Counted from the first letter of the stretch, positions 46,894 through 60,236 are shown. The stretch: 64,000 nt of DNA from Thunnus maccoyii (GCF_910596095.1 NC_056545.1:25381067-25445066); one strand, 5' to 3'. Notes: generated by a model from the sequence alone, not told the origin. Made by a program: numbers and translations.

Positions 46894-49741
46894 AGATGAG
46901 ATTTAAATTTATGGTGTTTGTTCCTTTTTTTTTTTTTTCTTTTTTTTTTAGTACATTTATATAATGTGAACACTGTCAGAGCTGACGGTTTTCAAAGTAG
47001 CAGTAGTTATTACAATGGCTTAGACATTTATACATCCAAGCATTTATAATTCCATGTTGACTAATTTAATGCTCTCCTTCACAATTAACAAGCAACATAA
47101 TATTCTACATATATTTGCAAAGTACTCCTTGTAATTCATGAAGTCAGCTGGTGTGACTGCATCCAGCTTACATGGCTTAAGTGCTTTGACAAGAATAGGA
47201 TAAAGGTTAGATGTGCCTCCTTTGTTTTTCTTTTTACATTTAGTAAAACCCAGAATGTATGGACTGTAATGCAGGGTTTTATTCAAAGTTTTCCAGATAG
47301 CTGATCTTATTTCTTCTTTTAATCTCATAGACTTCATATGACAAGTATTAATTAGCTCATTAACCTGGGTTTGTTTTACTTAACATCCCAAGTAAAAACC
47401 CCATTACTCCAGCTGTCTACAAGCTGGAAACCTGGTTGAAAAGAAAAATTCAAAGGCCATTTATTGAAGAGTGAAATGACATACGGGACCACTAGAGGTC
47501 ACTGGCTTACCAGTAGTTCTCACCCTGCAGGTGCTAGGAAGTTGCAGTTATTGCTTTTATTTGTGGTTAAAAGCCAGAGTGCCTTTAATGGATCCTACCA
47601 TATTAGAACCATATTATGGTTCTAGTCCAAAGCGACTGCTTTGCAGATCCTCAGAGCTGCCTGCTGGTGTTTTGCTTTTGCAACAAACTACTGACACTGA
47701 ATTTGAAACAACAAAGTATATTAACTAAGAAAAGTCTTGCATCATAATTTAATCTTTACACCCTGTTTTAAAACCTAGCTGTAAGACCTCAAACAAATGT
47801 GTTGCTCACACTGTGTATATTTCTAAATATTGTTTCTAAATATTCTATTGTTAAATTTCCTCAAACTGAGAAATACCAGGTAGAGGTCTGGTCTATCTGT
47901 TATGTATAGTCTGCCATGTGCACTGCACTTAATGGGAATATGGAGGTGAACGAGTTAAATACATAGAAGGCATGAGGTGTTTCAGCAGGTCAATAGACAA
48001 CCTTCAAAACATTTTTTTGCCCCAAGGCCTCCCAACATGTTAACATGGCCATAGTACTAATACAGGAGCAGATGACTACGGGTAGGAAAGAAATCTCCAG
48101 ATACATGGAAGAGAAACAGCCACTAATAAAAGATAAAGGTCTGCCAAGGATGCAACTAGTATGTCAAGATCATCTAGTAGGAATTCTGCGTCTGGCTCAG
48201 GACCAGAGGGGACATGATTTGAACACGAGTCCTCTGCTTCAAGGACAGACTTTCTGCTCAGCAACCCGCCCTGCCAGATGATGTGAAGCCATTTCTGGAG
48301 GCCACACAGTGGAAGTTAAAGGAAATGTGAAAAAAATGGTGTTTTCAATGAGGGGAGTTTTTAATGTTATTAAAGAGACAGAGCAAGGACATTCTAAATG
48401 ATAATAACTATAATAATATGAAAGGATTATGAGGATATGTAGCCAACATAACAGTATATGAGCCTACTAAGTCAGAATGAAAATGATAACACAAATATAT
48501 GAAGGAAATATATAATATATTGTATTATATTATCGTAAGTTATATGTAGTAAAAAATAATTACGAACAAATCAAGATATTGTATTATATGTGTCTCACTC
48601 ATTTTATGTATAGCCTTTATACTGTAGATGGTTATCTGTTGGTGCAGAAATGGTCAACAGGTGCGTCATGAAAAAACTACAACTACTAAAAAACTCTTTA
48701 AAAACAAAACAAAAACAAAACATTAACACCACTTTTATCATAACATAAAGGTATATTGCACATATAAGTATGTATGAGTCCAAAACTGACTTGCATGCTC
48801 CCCTCACCAGTGGAAAGTAACTAAGTACATTTACTGAAGTACTTGTACTTTACTTGATATTTTCATTTTATGCTACCTGATAAGTATACTACACTACATT
48901 TATTTGACAGCTTTAGTTTTAAGATTGAAATACATAAATTACAAAATAACTTATACATTAAAGATAAACAGTGGTTCCTATATCTGTATATTTGTGTCTC
49001 TTTGTCATGTTTCAGATATCTGAGCTGTTTGCAGTTCATTTAAAGAGACATTTCCCCTCACATGGCTTCAAATAAATAACTGTTTAAAGTCCAAATGGGT
49101 TAAATTCTCCAATATTTCACGACAATGCAAAAATTAAAGAAAAGTTCTGAAATATTAATCCACATTTATGAAGCAGACCTATACTTTTTCTTCTTTCCTA
49201 TCCAATCTATCATCTCGACACCCCTCAGATTTATTTTATGACCGTCACAAATCAGCTCAAATTAGGTCCACCTCCAGCAGCTCCAGCAATAACATGCGGC
49301 TTATGCATTGACTCATCATTATAATACAAGGTGCTCTGTATCATCTACTTAATATATCAGTCCGATTTCCTGCTAAATGAATACTTTGACTCAAGTACTT
49401 CAAGTAAATGTAGCTGGTAATATTTCTATACTTCAGTGGGATTTTAAATGCAAGACTTTTACTGAAGGATTTGAATACTTCTTCCATCAGTTTGCAAAGT
49501 TTTTTGGGGGCTCCCAAACTGATATTAGTGAAAAAGAATTTGATTTAAAACTGATCATAATTTTGACACTCCCTCCAGATGTCATGTAGTCGTCTTTTGG
49601 AGCAAGCAGCGTTTGGTCAGCAGTGTTTTGCAGCCCCTCTCTCTCAATGGGTTTGCCCGTTGTGTGACAAGTGAAGCAGCTGTATCAGCTGGGAGCTGCA
49701 GTCTGTCTGTCTGTCTCAGTCGGGCTCACCGTGCAGGAGGA
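46894..49741. other. Spacer between polyubiquitin and p2rx5
   Basis: No gene was recognised. A minus-strand open frame at 47044-47337 (97 codons) matches no family that I know. The right part (about 48,806-49,490) is a dispersed fish repeat. The p2rx5 promoter and 5' UTR must lie just before 49,742; no TATA box is evident. Confidence 0.4.
48806..49490. repeat. Dispersed fish repeat with AAGTACTT-rich ends
   Basis: Begins with AGTGGAAAGTAACTAAGTAC and ends with ACTTCAGTGGGATTTTAAAT-like text and TACTTCTTCCA. This is a very common interspersed family in teleost introns and spacers. Related sequence occurs at 55,756-56,063 and 58,800-59,450. The class is unassigned. Confidence 0.6.
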
Positions 49742-52700
49742 ATGGCTGGCCTGGGAAGCTTCTGCGTTTCTCTCCTCAACTACAAGACAGCAAAATATGT
49801 CATCGCCGAAAACAAGAGAATAGGAATATTATTAAGACTCTACCAGCTGGCCGTGCTGGGATACATAATCGGGTGAGGTGCATTTGCATGCCCCCCATTT
49901 TTCAATCGTGCTATGCATGGGATAAAGTAACCTTTTAGAAAGTGATTCACAAAGTTAAAAATAGTTGAGCTTGCCGAAGGTTTTTTACTTCGTTAAAGTG
50001 GCAGCACCACATTGCTTTCTTTCAGTTTGGATATGTGTTGTTTGTGTTTCTGAAATCATTAATGTCTCAAATTGCCCCACAGAGAAGAGGTAATCTTATC
50101 CCACCCCTCACTGCATGATGTCATGCTGATGTATGTAAGAGAAATGATGAAAACTAAGCAGGTGACAGGGAGGACAGGGTTAATACCAACGAGTGGTTTG
50201 ACATTAACATTACCTGTTTGTGAAAGTTAAGACAAACTGTGAGATGACAGATTTAGTGGCAGCGTGTTGCTCTGACTGTCATATTTGGCTCTGTAGCTTG
50301 TGGAGAGCTGCTCATGTTCATGTGTATTGATCAGTATCATGTCAACTTTGTGGTATTTTTGTGCATGATATGAACTGGATGCTGCTGTCACCCTCACATG
50401 TATGTGTGTGTGTGTGTGTGTGTGCAAAAGGTCATTATAGTTCCAGTGGAGAAGCATAAAATATTCTATGACATCCAGGATACACTCACACATTACTCCT
50501 TTCATCAGCCACATGCTTGTTAACACACTTAATTATTACTATGAGTTATAACGTGTGCTGTCAACCCGGACCACAGACAGGCTGCTCAACAAAAGATCAC
50601 AAATATCACACTTACATCAAAAAGGTCCAAAAACACAATAATACTGAAATATACAGTAAGATATTCAGTATAAGTCTGTGGAGCATTGAGAATCCTGAAG
50701 GTTTGATGGATTTTTCAGGTGGGTGTTTGTGGTGAAAAAGGGGTACCAGGAGAAAGAAGAGACCATCCAGAGCTCAGTCATCACCAAGCTTAAAGGTGTT
50801 ACAATGATCAACAGCTCTGAGACAGGAAGTCAACTCTGGAGTCCTGAGGACTATGTCATACCCCCAAATGTGAGTCTATCTATCAATCTGATTAATTTAA
50901 AAAAGGCAGTCCTAGTTTACGTAGTAACAATATCAATGGCAGAGTCCCCAGTTGAGGCTATTGAGTGTCTGCCTCGGTGGATATAGTTGGCATCAGCATC
51001 AGTCTGAACAGATTTAACAATATTGAACTTCTCAGGAGTGTAATTTGTTTAACCTTTTCCTTCTCCAACTCACTGTGTGGACCTAATTTGATTTTGTAGG
51101 GTGAGCAGGTGTTCTTCGTAGTAACAAATTACATTGAGACCCCCAATCAGACGCTGGGGCGCTGCCCTGAGGTGAGTACACAGAGCTCAGTTTTAAATGC
51201 GCCGCCACAGATTTTCAAATGCAGTAGCATCTCTTCTACCTCTCGCAGAGCGCCAAGGTATTAGATGGACAATGCAACAGTGATGATGACTGCATCGAGG
51301 GGGAGACTGTAAAAGCCGGCCATGGTGAGGAGCATTTATTGCACTGTAGTCATGTGAAAGCCTTGAAAAGCTTTGAATACTTTTTCATATTTTAGCCTCA
51401 ATTGCAGGTTTACATTTTCATCTAGGTGATCTTTCATATTGGTCACTGAGCATCTCCTCTAGGCTCTGTATGATGAAAAGAATGATAGTATCATTTATTT
51501 ATAATTATATACTGTTTTAGAATATTTTTATTTATTTAATATGTTTATGTTGTGGTTTGGTTATTCACAAAGTTATTACATTTCAATACCTTAGTTATAT
51601 TTTTGGGTTTCAACAACATACTCCAATAAATAATTGTTATATATGTTTCAGTGTTCCAGTTTGTCTTATTTAGGAAGCCTCACCCAACAGTAATCTTTGC
51701 TCTCTTTGTCAGGAGTCAAGACCGGGTTGTGTATAAACGACACTGGGACCTGTGAGATTCAAGCTTGGTGTCCTGTTGAATACAAAAAGAGACCCGAGTG
51801 AGAATCCCTCTTCCTTTGCAGAACTTTGGAAATGTGCCATTTTGTGCTACTACATTGACACTCGCTCTGATACCTCACAGGGACCGAGACATTTCACAGC
51901 TTCTATTTATTACTAAAACACCCTGGCGGCCACATTTGTTTCTGTCTTTTGCACACAGCTGCATGTGTCTTTCACTTCCAGAGAGCCTCTACTGAGCGAA
52001 GCCGAAAACTTCACCGTCTTCATCAAGAATTTCATCCGGTTTCCAAAGTTTGAATTCTCCAAGTAAGTGTCTTTAAGTGGTGCTGATTGGTGGTGTGCTT
52101 ACGGTTTAAAGGCACCGTGACATAGCTGACTGAGTGGGCTGAGGGGATATACGTGTCCCAATGGCTGCTTTAAATAACTTTAGGGTGCAGAAAGCCTTCT
52201 ATTTATACCAGCCTGTGCATTGCACTCAGTGAGACAGTGAAACAGTCATCTGAGACGTCCTTGACAGCGGGCCTTGCTCTGGACAGGTGTCAGATCGGAT
52301 GGGGCTAACCCAGGGAGCTGTGCTGCTGCTCGCTCTGCTGTCGTTTGTTCAAGTCCTGCAGGAAAGCAGAGAGATGCCACAAGCTATTGCCAATTCATCA
52401 GTCAGGATCTTATTTTAATGACACAGCAATCTCTCTTATGTTTCCTCACTAATCTATGATATGCTCGTGCTTAATGGAGATTGGCAGGTAATACAAATTC
52501 CTGTTAACGGGCACCACTCGAAATGGCTGGCAACACTACACGTCTTACAGTGTGACACATGCAGTTGCACTCAGTGCTCTCAGAGCAGAGCGTGTAATGG
52601 TGTGGTCACCGTTGATTGACATACACACGCTGTATACGCTGCTCTTTGTGTGTGTGTGGTGAGTTTATTCAAGCTGCAGTTTTTAACCCTTAAACAGGCA

Positions 52701-53567
52701 GAAGTGGAGAATGAGTTGTAAAAAATAATTAATGTTATTACTTATCTCATTTGCACATAAGTAAAACATTTCAACACAAATTTTTAAAAATATTTTGTAT
52801 ATTTTAGATTTTATGAGTTGAATCTCCCAGGATACGTTGCCCTATTAACGTATAAAAATGCTCATAATGGTAAACATTTTGATATTTTATTTGATGAAGA
52901 GAAGTGGTTTGTTTCCCTGGTCAATAACATCACACATACTAGTTTTTAAACTGATTTTATCATTTCTATCAAAGTATAGGCTACCACACAGTTCTACCAA
53001 TACAGTTTTATCAATTCTACCAATTTTAAAAAGGACAAGGCACACTCAAATGAACAACCATCTCAACTGATTCAAGCCATTGTTTGACTTCAAGTACACA
53101 GGTACACCGGCCTCTGCCGGTGTACCTGTGTACCTTTCTCTTTTCCCCAAAATACTGAAGCTCAGTGCGATGTTCTTGAGACCAAAACCTTGGCACGCAG
53201 TTTCCCACCTGACCAACCAAAAGCAACTGAGGTTAGCAAAATACCAGACATGACTACCAACACTGTGCCAATGTCATGGCACCAAGATGCACTTTTAATT
53301 TTAAAAAATTAAAGTGTTACAATAAGTATTCATAAATAAACTACCTGACGAAGGAGGTCCCCATTCTGACCTGCTGATAGACATAATCACGTAACAGCTG
53401 ATAGACGTAACAGTGGAGCTGAGATAGTGATGTAACCGACCTGCATGCTGGTATTTGACATGTTTTTTTTCTTCCTGACAACAAATAATTTTTAAAATAT
53501 TTGTATGAAACAAATATTCATAAAAAACTTACTATTTGGCTTTGCCAAATAAAGTATTTGTATTCAG

Positions 53568-53647
<80 letters not shown>

Positions 53648-56600
53648 AAATTGGTATATTGTCATAATGTACATACCTGTGCATGATAATATCTGTTTTT
53701 GCAGTGTGTGAGGGCTTTTTAATGTTAAGCAGTTCTCTGACTCTTACTTGGTAGGACCAGGTGTTTCTGATTCTGTTTCCATCTGCCGTAAAAGGTTTAT
53801 TTGTCTGTTTTTCTGTGGGTTGACTAAACTGTAAAATTTAAAGTCCGTAAAACATGATGGTCAGTGTGAAAATTAGACTCATTCCTGATAATCTGACAGT
53901 AAAATGCATGTCTTCCATCTTAACCTCTAAGGTCCAACTTCAAAGACAACCCCACCAATAGCAGCAATGACACCTACCTGAAGGGGTGCTCCTACAGTGA
54001 CAAAGATCCTTACTGCCCCATCTTCCGCCTCGGACATATGGTCAGCTTGGCTAGCCATGACTTCCAAACCATGGCTATTAAGGTACTAAGTGTAATAATG
54101 TTGGCAATTATGACAGTGTGTGGGAGGGATTTCAGTTCCTGGCTCAGGAAATTATAACTTGATAATAAGCCATAATAGACCATAACATTTAGGAATTATG
54201 GAAATGCATTTGAACTGCTCATGATCACAGTAATCACTTCAGAAAAACTCAAAATACAGTAAGTGTCTATTTCTTTACTTCCTGTCAAATCATTACATCA
54301 TTCCCATTATTGACAAGGATGCTGGGCAGCCATATTGGTATCTATGGTTTTTAAGTAATGTGATTTCAGTTTTAGTGGAAATCAGAGTGGTTGTGCAACA
54401 ATCCTAAGAAAAGGGATCTTTTTTAGCAAAAAAAAAAAAAAAAAAGTCAAAATTCACTTCCTTGGTTTTCCATAGCTTTCAGCCAAATCTTGTGGCCTTT
54501 ATCAGTGGGTGGAAGTTGCTCAGTTGTCATGGAGATGGTTAGTAGTTATTATGTGACTGTCATGACTGACATGATTACAGATAGTCCTATGAATAAAAAA
54601 TAAAATAAAAAAGTAAATTCTGTACTCAGGTCATGTGATAACATCTCAATTAAAAATTTTATCTGCTGATGAAGGCCACAAGATAGGGCTGAAAGCTCCA
54701 GAATAACTAAGCAAATGGACCTTTTTTTTTTTGGCAAACTGCTATTTCCAAGGCCAACATGAGCCTTCAAGCTCACGGGTTATCTTGATGCATTTCTTAA
54801 AGCCCCAACACATTGATAGTTTACCTACACAGGTGTTTTCACTTAAGTTGTCTGATTAGACCTCTTGTAACGATCATGTGGTCCCGTGTAGAGTGAGCTT
54901 GATTGACAGCTGTACCTGTTAGGGTGGGACCATTTCCACCGTCATCATAGGCCTTTTTCATAGCAGACATTTTGACATGTCACAGTAGGAAAAGCAACAG
55001 TTGTAAATAATCAAATTAATTGTGTCTGAATTCAATTTAGTTGCTTTCTACTGGTATTGTGCATACTGGCACACTGTCACGGCTTACTGGGACACTTATA
55101 TAGAACAGTGCCATTGTTGATATTATTAGTACCACTGTGCTTTCCTGCTATGACAAGTCAAAACGTCTGCCTAATGATAATAATTCATGAAGTTTGGTGA
55201 CATCATGTGACTCCCAGCACAGCTCCGCTCTCCTTCAACCTGACTGAAAACACTTGAGTGGTTCTAAAGAATAAGAAGGGTAACAAGACATGAAGTTTTG
55301 AATTTAAAGGAAACAAACATAATGTGCGTCAATATACTTAAGACATGTGTGAGCTCTAATACTCACAAAGTCTCTGTTTTTGTCTGTCAGGGTGGGTCTG
55401 TTGGTATTGTTATTGACTGGAACTGTGATCTGGACAAGGACTCTTCAGAGTGTAATCCACAGTACAGCTTCACCCGTTTAGACAACTCCACTAAATCAGG
55501 ATACAACTTCAGGTATGTCCCCCCATTTAACAAGACGGAAATCTGTCAGCTCCCTGTCCCTGTTTTGTTTACCCTTCACGCTTTAAATCAACAAAATTTC
55601 TTACCCTGCAGATATGCCAGGTATTACAAGGATCAAAATGGTACAACCAATCGCACTTTGTTCAAAGTGTATGGGATTCGTTTCGATATAATGGTCATTG
55701 GCCAGGTATGACAGTGATCTGGACATTTTGTTCTAAGGGAAATACATGATTTGGGTGTTACACTGTATTTCGTGACCCATCAGATTCTGTGACCTGTGGT
55801 GTTGGAAGAAGAACTCAGATCCTTTTCTTAAGTAAAAGTATCAATGCCACAATGTAAATATACTTCATACGTAAGTAAAAATCCTGCAACCTTAAGTAAA
55901 AGTATAGAACTATTACCAGCTAAATTTACTTGAAGTACCTTAAGTGTAATTAAGTATTTTTACATTGTGGTATTGATACTTTTACTTTAGTAAAGGATCA
56001 GAGCACTTTCTTTCAACACTACAGGTCACAGAATCTGAAGGGTGACAAAATACAGTGTAACACTGGTAATGGTCATTGCAGTGAATGCCTGATTTTGTTT
56101 CACAGGCTGGGAAATTCAATATTGTTCCCACAGTAATTGCCATTGGCTCGGGAGTTGCTCTGCTTGGTGCAGTGAGTAATTTATTAAAATATTCTGATGA
56201 TGTGTCAGTGGATAATTGGTGTGTAATTACTGAGATGCCTGAAGTTTGAAAAATATCATCCTACCACTAGCTGCATGATCACCAGTAACATAATGATTCT
56301 CCGGAAAATCCAGTTGGAAATGTTTTCTTTCTTTCAGGGAGCGTTTGCTTGTGATATGATACTGCTGTACATGATGAACACGAGCTTCTTCTATCGAGAG
56401 AGGAAGTTTGAAATCATCAACTTCAAGTATGATTTGCTGCATTTACACTAATGTTAATGCTGGAGCTTTTTGATCAAACTTGATCATCACATTTACTGGC
56501 TCATCTCTGGTTTACTGCATACAACAGGAGAGACCGGACCAAACCCAAGGATGGGAAGACAGGGCACCGGGAAAGGAGATCCAGGAAACCAGCTGCAGAG

Positions 56601-56916
56601 AAAGAGGCCATCAACTCTATCAAAAAGCCAGAGGAAACTGAACTCACTGAGGGATCTCCCACCGTGGAGAACCAGCCACCTGTGGACAACCGGGGTCCCA
56701 CCATTCCACGCAACACAGGACAGCGATACTCCGCCATTCTCTCCCCACAAGGTGCACAGACAAAGCATCACATCACTTTCTCTTCACACAATTAAAATTT
56801 GCAGAGACAAATCACCCGCAGTGATCTTCGGTTATGTTGCAGGAGGTGGAACCAAAAATCGGACCGATGTCCGCTTCTCACCTACTGGCACGAATGCTGG
56901 CATGACACTAGCCTGA
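49742..56916 (+). CDS. p2rx5: P2X purinoceptor 5 (ATP-gated cation channel), 13 exons, 471 aa
   Basis: Trimeric plasma-membrane cation channel opened by extracellular ATP. Exons: 49742-49872, 50719-50869, 51100-51171, 51249-51324, 51713-51797, 51982-52062, 53932-54082, 55391-55512, 55612-55705, 56106-56171, 56338-56426, 56528-56751, 56843-56916; GT-AG and phase hold throughout. Seen: the N-terminal YKTAK site (Thr16, Lys18); TM1 about 31-51; ATP-site Lys67 and Lys69, the NFR motif 288-290 and Lys308; exactly ten ectodomain cysteines (116, 127, 133, 150, 157, 163, 218, 227, 261, 270), the family number; TM2 about 327-356; and the YxxxK trafficking motif 362-366. The C-tail is basic then Ser/Pro-rich. 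Exon 10 (22 codons), skipped in the common human transcript, is intact. The emc6 neighbour supports P2RX5; teleosts also have the related p2rx8, so the paralogue call is slightly less certain than the family. Confidence 0.93.
53094..53133. repeat. Perfect 18-bp inverted repeat with 4-nt loop
   Basis: The arm GTACACAGGTACACCGGC (53094-53111), loop CTCT and the exact complement (53116-53133) lie in p2rx5 intron 6. Flanks do not pair further. Confidence 0.95.
53569..53641. repeat. (CA)n-TA-(TG)n palindromic microsatellite
   Basis: About 23 CA units run into about 13 TG units through CATATG, so the centre can fold on itself. In p2rx5 intron 6. Confidence 0.95.
54425..54735. repeat. Inverted repeat in p2rx5 intron 7
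   Basis: The left arm (about 54,425-54,512) contains AGCTTTCAGCCAAATCTTGT and GGCCTTTATCAG. The right arm (54,662-54,735) is its diverged reverse complement, including GATGAAGGCCACAAGAT. It resembles a small DNA-transposon derivative. Confidence 0.65.
55756..56063. repeat. Near-palindrome in p2rx5 intron 9
   Basis: The left arm 55756-55875 and right arm 55940-56063 are reverse complements with few differences, sharing CAGATTCTGTGACCTGTGGTG and AAGTAAAAGTATCAATGCCA-type text. The inner part belongs to the AAGTACTT-rich fish repeat family. Confidence 0.75.
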
Positions 56917-57421
56917 GTGAAGATATGTCGGTCCAGAGAGTCTTCATCGTCCTGCACTGTGCATCTAGGACAGGACACTGATGTAGATACACAGGGAGGA
57001 AGGTGGTTTTCAGTGGCTGGGTCAGGATCCAAAGGTGGGATGTGGGAGATTATCCATATTATCCATAAATGATGATATGAAAACGTACTGTGATAATGCT
57101 GACACAATTAACAGAGTGATATATAAATTACTCATCTAAGACTAAGGGATCTGCCAAACATTTGCTGCCTCAGAAATGCAAATAATCCATCGTACATCTT
57201 TATTTCATGTCATAAACACAATACTTTTAGCTTTTTTGGCTGTTGATCAGACTAATTAAGCATTTCCAGTTAAAGTAACTTGACGGACCTTAGTTTTTAG
57301 GCAGAATTATAAAATCACTGGATATGATGCTTTCATTGAATTGAAGAAAATGCAGCCCTTTATGATTATGTAAAATCTTCACTATGGATCTAAAATGCAG
57401 GCTTGAATAAGGTTAAATAAA
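56917..57421 (+). other. p2rx5: p2rx5 3' UTR (probable)
   Basis: AT-rich sequence after the stop codon. AATAAA at about 57416-57421 is the first good poly(A) signal. Transcription may continue further. Confidence 0.45.
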
Positions 57422-57438
57422 TAGATTCGGTTACATTG

Positions 57439-57612
57439 GTCAGCAAAATATAGTGAATTAATGTCTGATTATGAGATTTACTATTTTGTCAGCATGCATT
57501 CAAAGTGAAAATGTTTTTAAAGAACTGCACTCGGAAGCAATATGTAAGAAAATGTGAACGGTCTTAACTGTTGGTGTTTCGGTTTAATGCTTCATGTACC
57601 TGTGTTGTGAAG
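57439..57612. repeat. Dispersed repeat, copy 1 (partner at 60869-61034)
   Basis: Shares GTCAGCAAAATATAGTGAAT and GAAAATGTTTTTAAAGAACT with 60869-61034 in the same orientation, with scattered differences and small indels. Confidence 0.8.
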
Positions 57613-58402
57613 CGCATCTGAGCGTACTGTTAAAACACTGCTGTACGGGATATCAAGTTGGCTGTTGCTGATATCTGCCATGCAACGACTACAACACAAT
57701 CTCTGTCACAACATAACTCGTCCTCGTGAAGCTGTGGAATGCAGTGTGTCGTGTGCTACGGGTCTACCGCAAGTGGACGAGTTCTCTGTTGATGTACTGG
57801 TTGATAATGAATGGTGCAAGAAATTGAAGTGCATGGACTCTTCTTCCTGTTTGTTGTTCTCGTTTTTATTTATTTGAATAGTCTTTACTGTTTGAAACAA
57901 ATGTATTGTTTATTTCATGATGCCAACAATTGTCTCTATACCTGAAAGACAAACGGATTAATAATGAGTGCAAACAAGTTGTACAGAGGTATTTATTCCA
58001 ATCAGTAATCACATTTATTTTATTCTAACAATAGTATTGTACATGAAATGTAATGCCAAGGGCTTACACCTTGTGATGATGTAATCTGTTGTGATCTATG
58101 TTACACTACAACCGACATAATAGCTGTGGCTCTCATCCTGGCACTGATGATGCTGAGCAAAAAACCGTGAGTTACAGGTTAAACAAGTTCATAGTCACTG
58201 CTAAGTGTGAAGCAGGAGGGATAGGAGGACAGTTTATTCTGCAAATGGCAATTATTGACACATCCTCCACTGTATCAACAGTTCATAATGGAAAAATCAA
58301 GTCTTTCACTAATGGCTTATCTACAAACAGCAGGACAGACAATATTATTGGTTTACTAAGCATTAGTTGGGGATAAATCAGGTTATTTGCGGTGGATCAT
58401 TT
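57613..58402. other. p2rx5-emc6 convergent spacer, including the emc6 3' UTR
   Basis: Minus-strand AATAAA signals at 58014-58019 and 57992-57997 are likely emc6 poly(A) sites, giving a 3' UTR of about 0.4 kb. Open frames here (for example 58098-58376) lack family features. Confidence 0.45.
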
Positions 58403-58753
<351 letters not shown>

Positions 58754-58799
58754 TCACAGGAAGGTGCTGCTGCAACAGGAGAGATTCAGACATGTTAAC

Positions 58800-59450
58800 A
58801 ATACAAACTAGGTACATCTACTCAAATGTACTTCAGTACAGTTTTGAAGCACTTGTAATTTCAGTACTTTAGTTTTATGCTGCTCTATACTAGGCAAATA
58901 ATGTAGCCTACTTGTCAATTCTACTGTATTCCACTTTATTTATTTAACAGATGGGATGACTAACTCATTTGCACCTTTAGATTTTACACACAGGTTATAT
59001 TATACAATCCATTGTTATAGATTAAAATACTGAATTGTAACTAATGAGGTTGAAGTCACATGATGTCATGTACTGTAGGGTTTGTATTTTTTATTATCAC
59101 AGATCAGATCATGTAAAAAGTGTGATTCTTATAGATAAACTTAACCCTTAACAATCCCTCCTGTCTCTAAAGATAATTGTAGTTTTGGCTTGGACAACAG
59201 TTCACATAATGTTTAACCAGGGTTTAGAAAAACATTCACTAATTGTAGCCATGAGGATTTGGAAAAACCTCAACCGGCTACAAATTTAAACGCTTTGACA
59301 TTAATGTATCAGTGATAATAATAATTATAATAAGTTACACTGATGGGAGCCAGTCTGCCGCATGAAGAGAACTTTTTACATTTAAGTCTTTATATATTTT
59401 GCTGAGAATACGTCAGTGTGTTTACTTAAGTAAGATTTTGAATGCAGGAC
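58800..59450. repeat. Dispersed fish repeat in the emc6 leader intron
   Basis: Starts with GTACATCTACTCAAATGTAC and ends with TTACTTAAGTAAGATTTTGA, the same family as 48806-49490. Inside it, 59121-59270 matches 63650-63790. Confidence 0.5.
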
Positions 59451-59945
59451 AGGAACGTTTTTACATAGCAGTATTGTTGTTATGTTTTTAACCTACAGTA
59501 CTTAAAAGGAGTTCAGTCCTTCACTTGTCAGCAAGGCCATTACAACAGCATTTTGTACAGGCCTTTAACATGTCAACGGGCTTACTGTTAATACCTTCCC
59601 TTGGATATAATAACAGATTAACTATGACAAAGAACTCAACAGCAGTCTCATTAAATTAAAGCCCCACTAATACGAGTGAAAAAGAATATCGATCCTCGAT
59701 GTTAGCTTTGCTGACGTTACTGGCCACAATAAAGCAAATAATTAGCACATTTACAGCCTTGTTCTACTGACAGAAACGGGCCCATTTAACAGCAGAAGAG
59801 ACAAAGGCGGACGAGACTGTGGTAGAGAAAGGAGTAATTAAACTAAACTTTACAGCACACTAACTGCATGATTTCGACATTCTCGCCACACCAGCGCTAA
59901 CATGCTAATATGCTAACAGCGACGTTAATGATGGCAACTTCTTAC

Positions 59946-60070
59946 CGGAGATAAACGCAGGGACTTGTCGGCTCCTCACAGCGCGATCACGCGGACATAA
60001 TCTGTAAGAATGACTTAATAGACGTGGATTTTGGGTTGTTTTGATGGAGTGTCAGTCGGTTTTGCTCAGA
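59946..60070 (-). other. emc6: Probable emc6 non-coding first exon and promoter
   Basis: A donor CCG|GTAAG on the minus strand ends at 59946, just below CpG-containing sequence (about 59,950-60,160). The 5' UTR intron would be about 58,770-59,945. The start of the exon is approximate. Confidence 0.5.
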
Positions 60071-60236
60071 GATAGTACATTCATTCTAGTTTAGACGACA
60101 TAGTCGGCCATGTTCCTTCGCAGTGCGTTGTGGGAATCATCAAACGGGAGGCGACCATGCGGTGCGTTTCCTATCACAGTCCATAGTGGGAAATTTCAGC
60201 TTTAAAATAGGGGAAAAGGGGCCTGTGCCACTGTCC

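Noticed and set aside
47044-47337. 97-codon minus-strand open frame, Lys-rich
   Set aside because: No recognised family, AT-rich, no splice or promoter context. A frame of this length is expected by chance in 64 kb.
56470-56916. 148-codon plus-strand open frame
   Set aside because: Runs through p2rx5 exon 12 in the wrong frame and across its intron; splicing gives the correct P2X tail instead.
58098-58376. 92-codon open frame between p2rx5 and emc6
   Set aside because: Lies antisense to the probable emc6 3' UTR with no family features.
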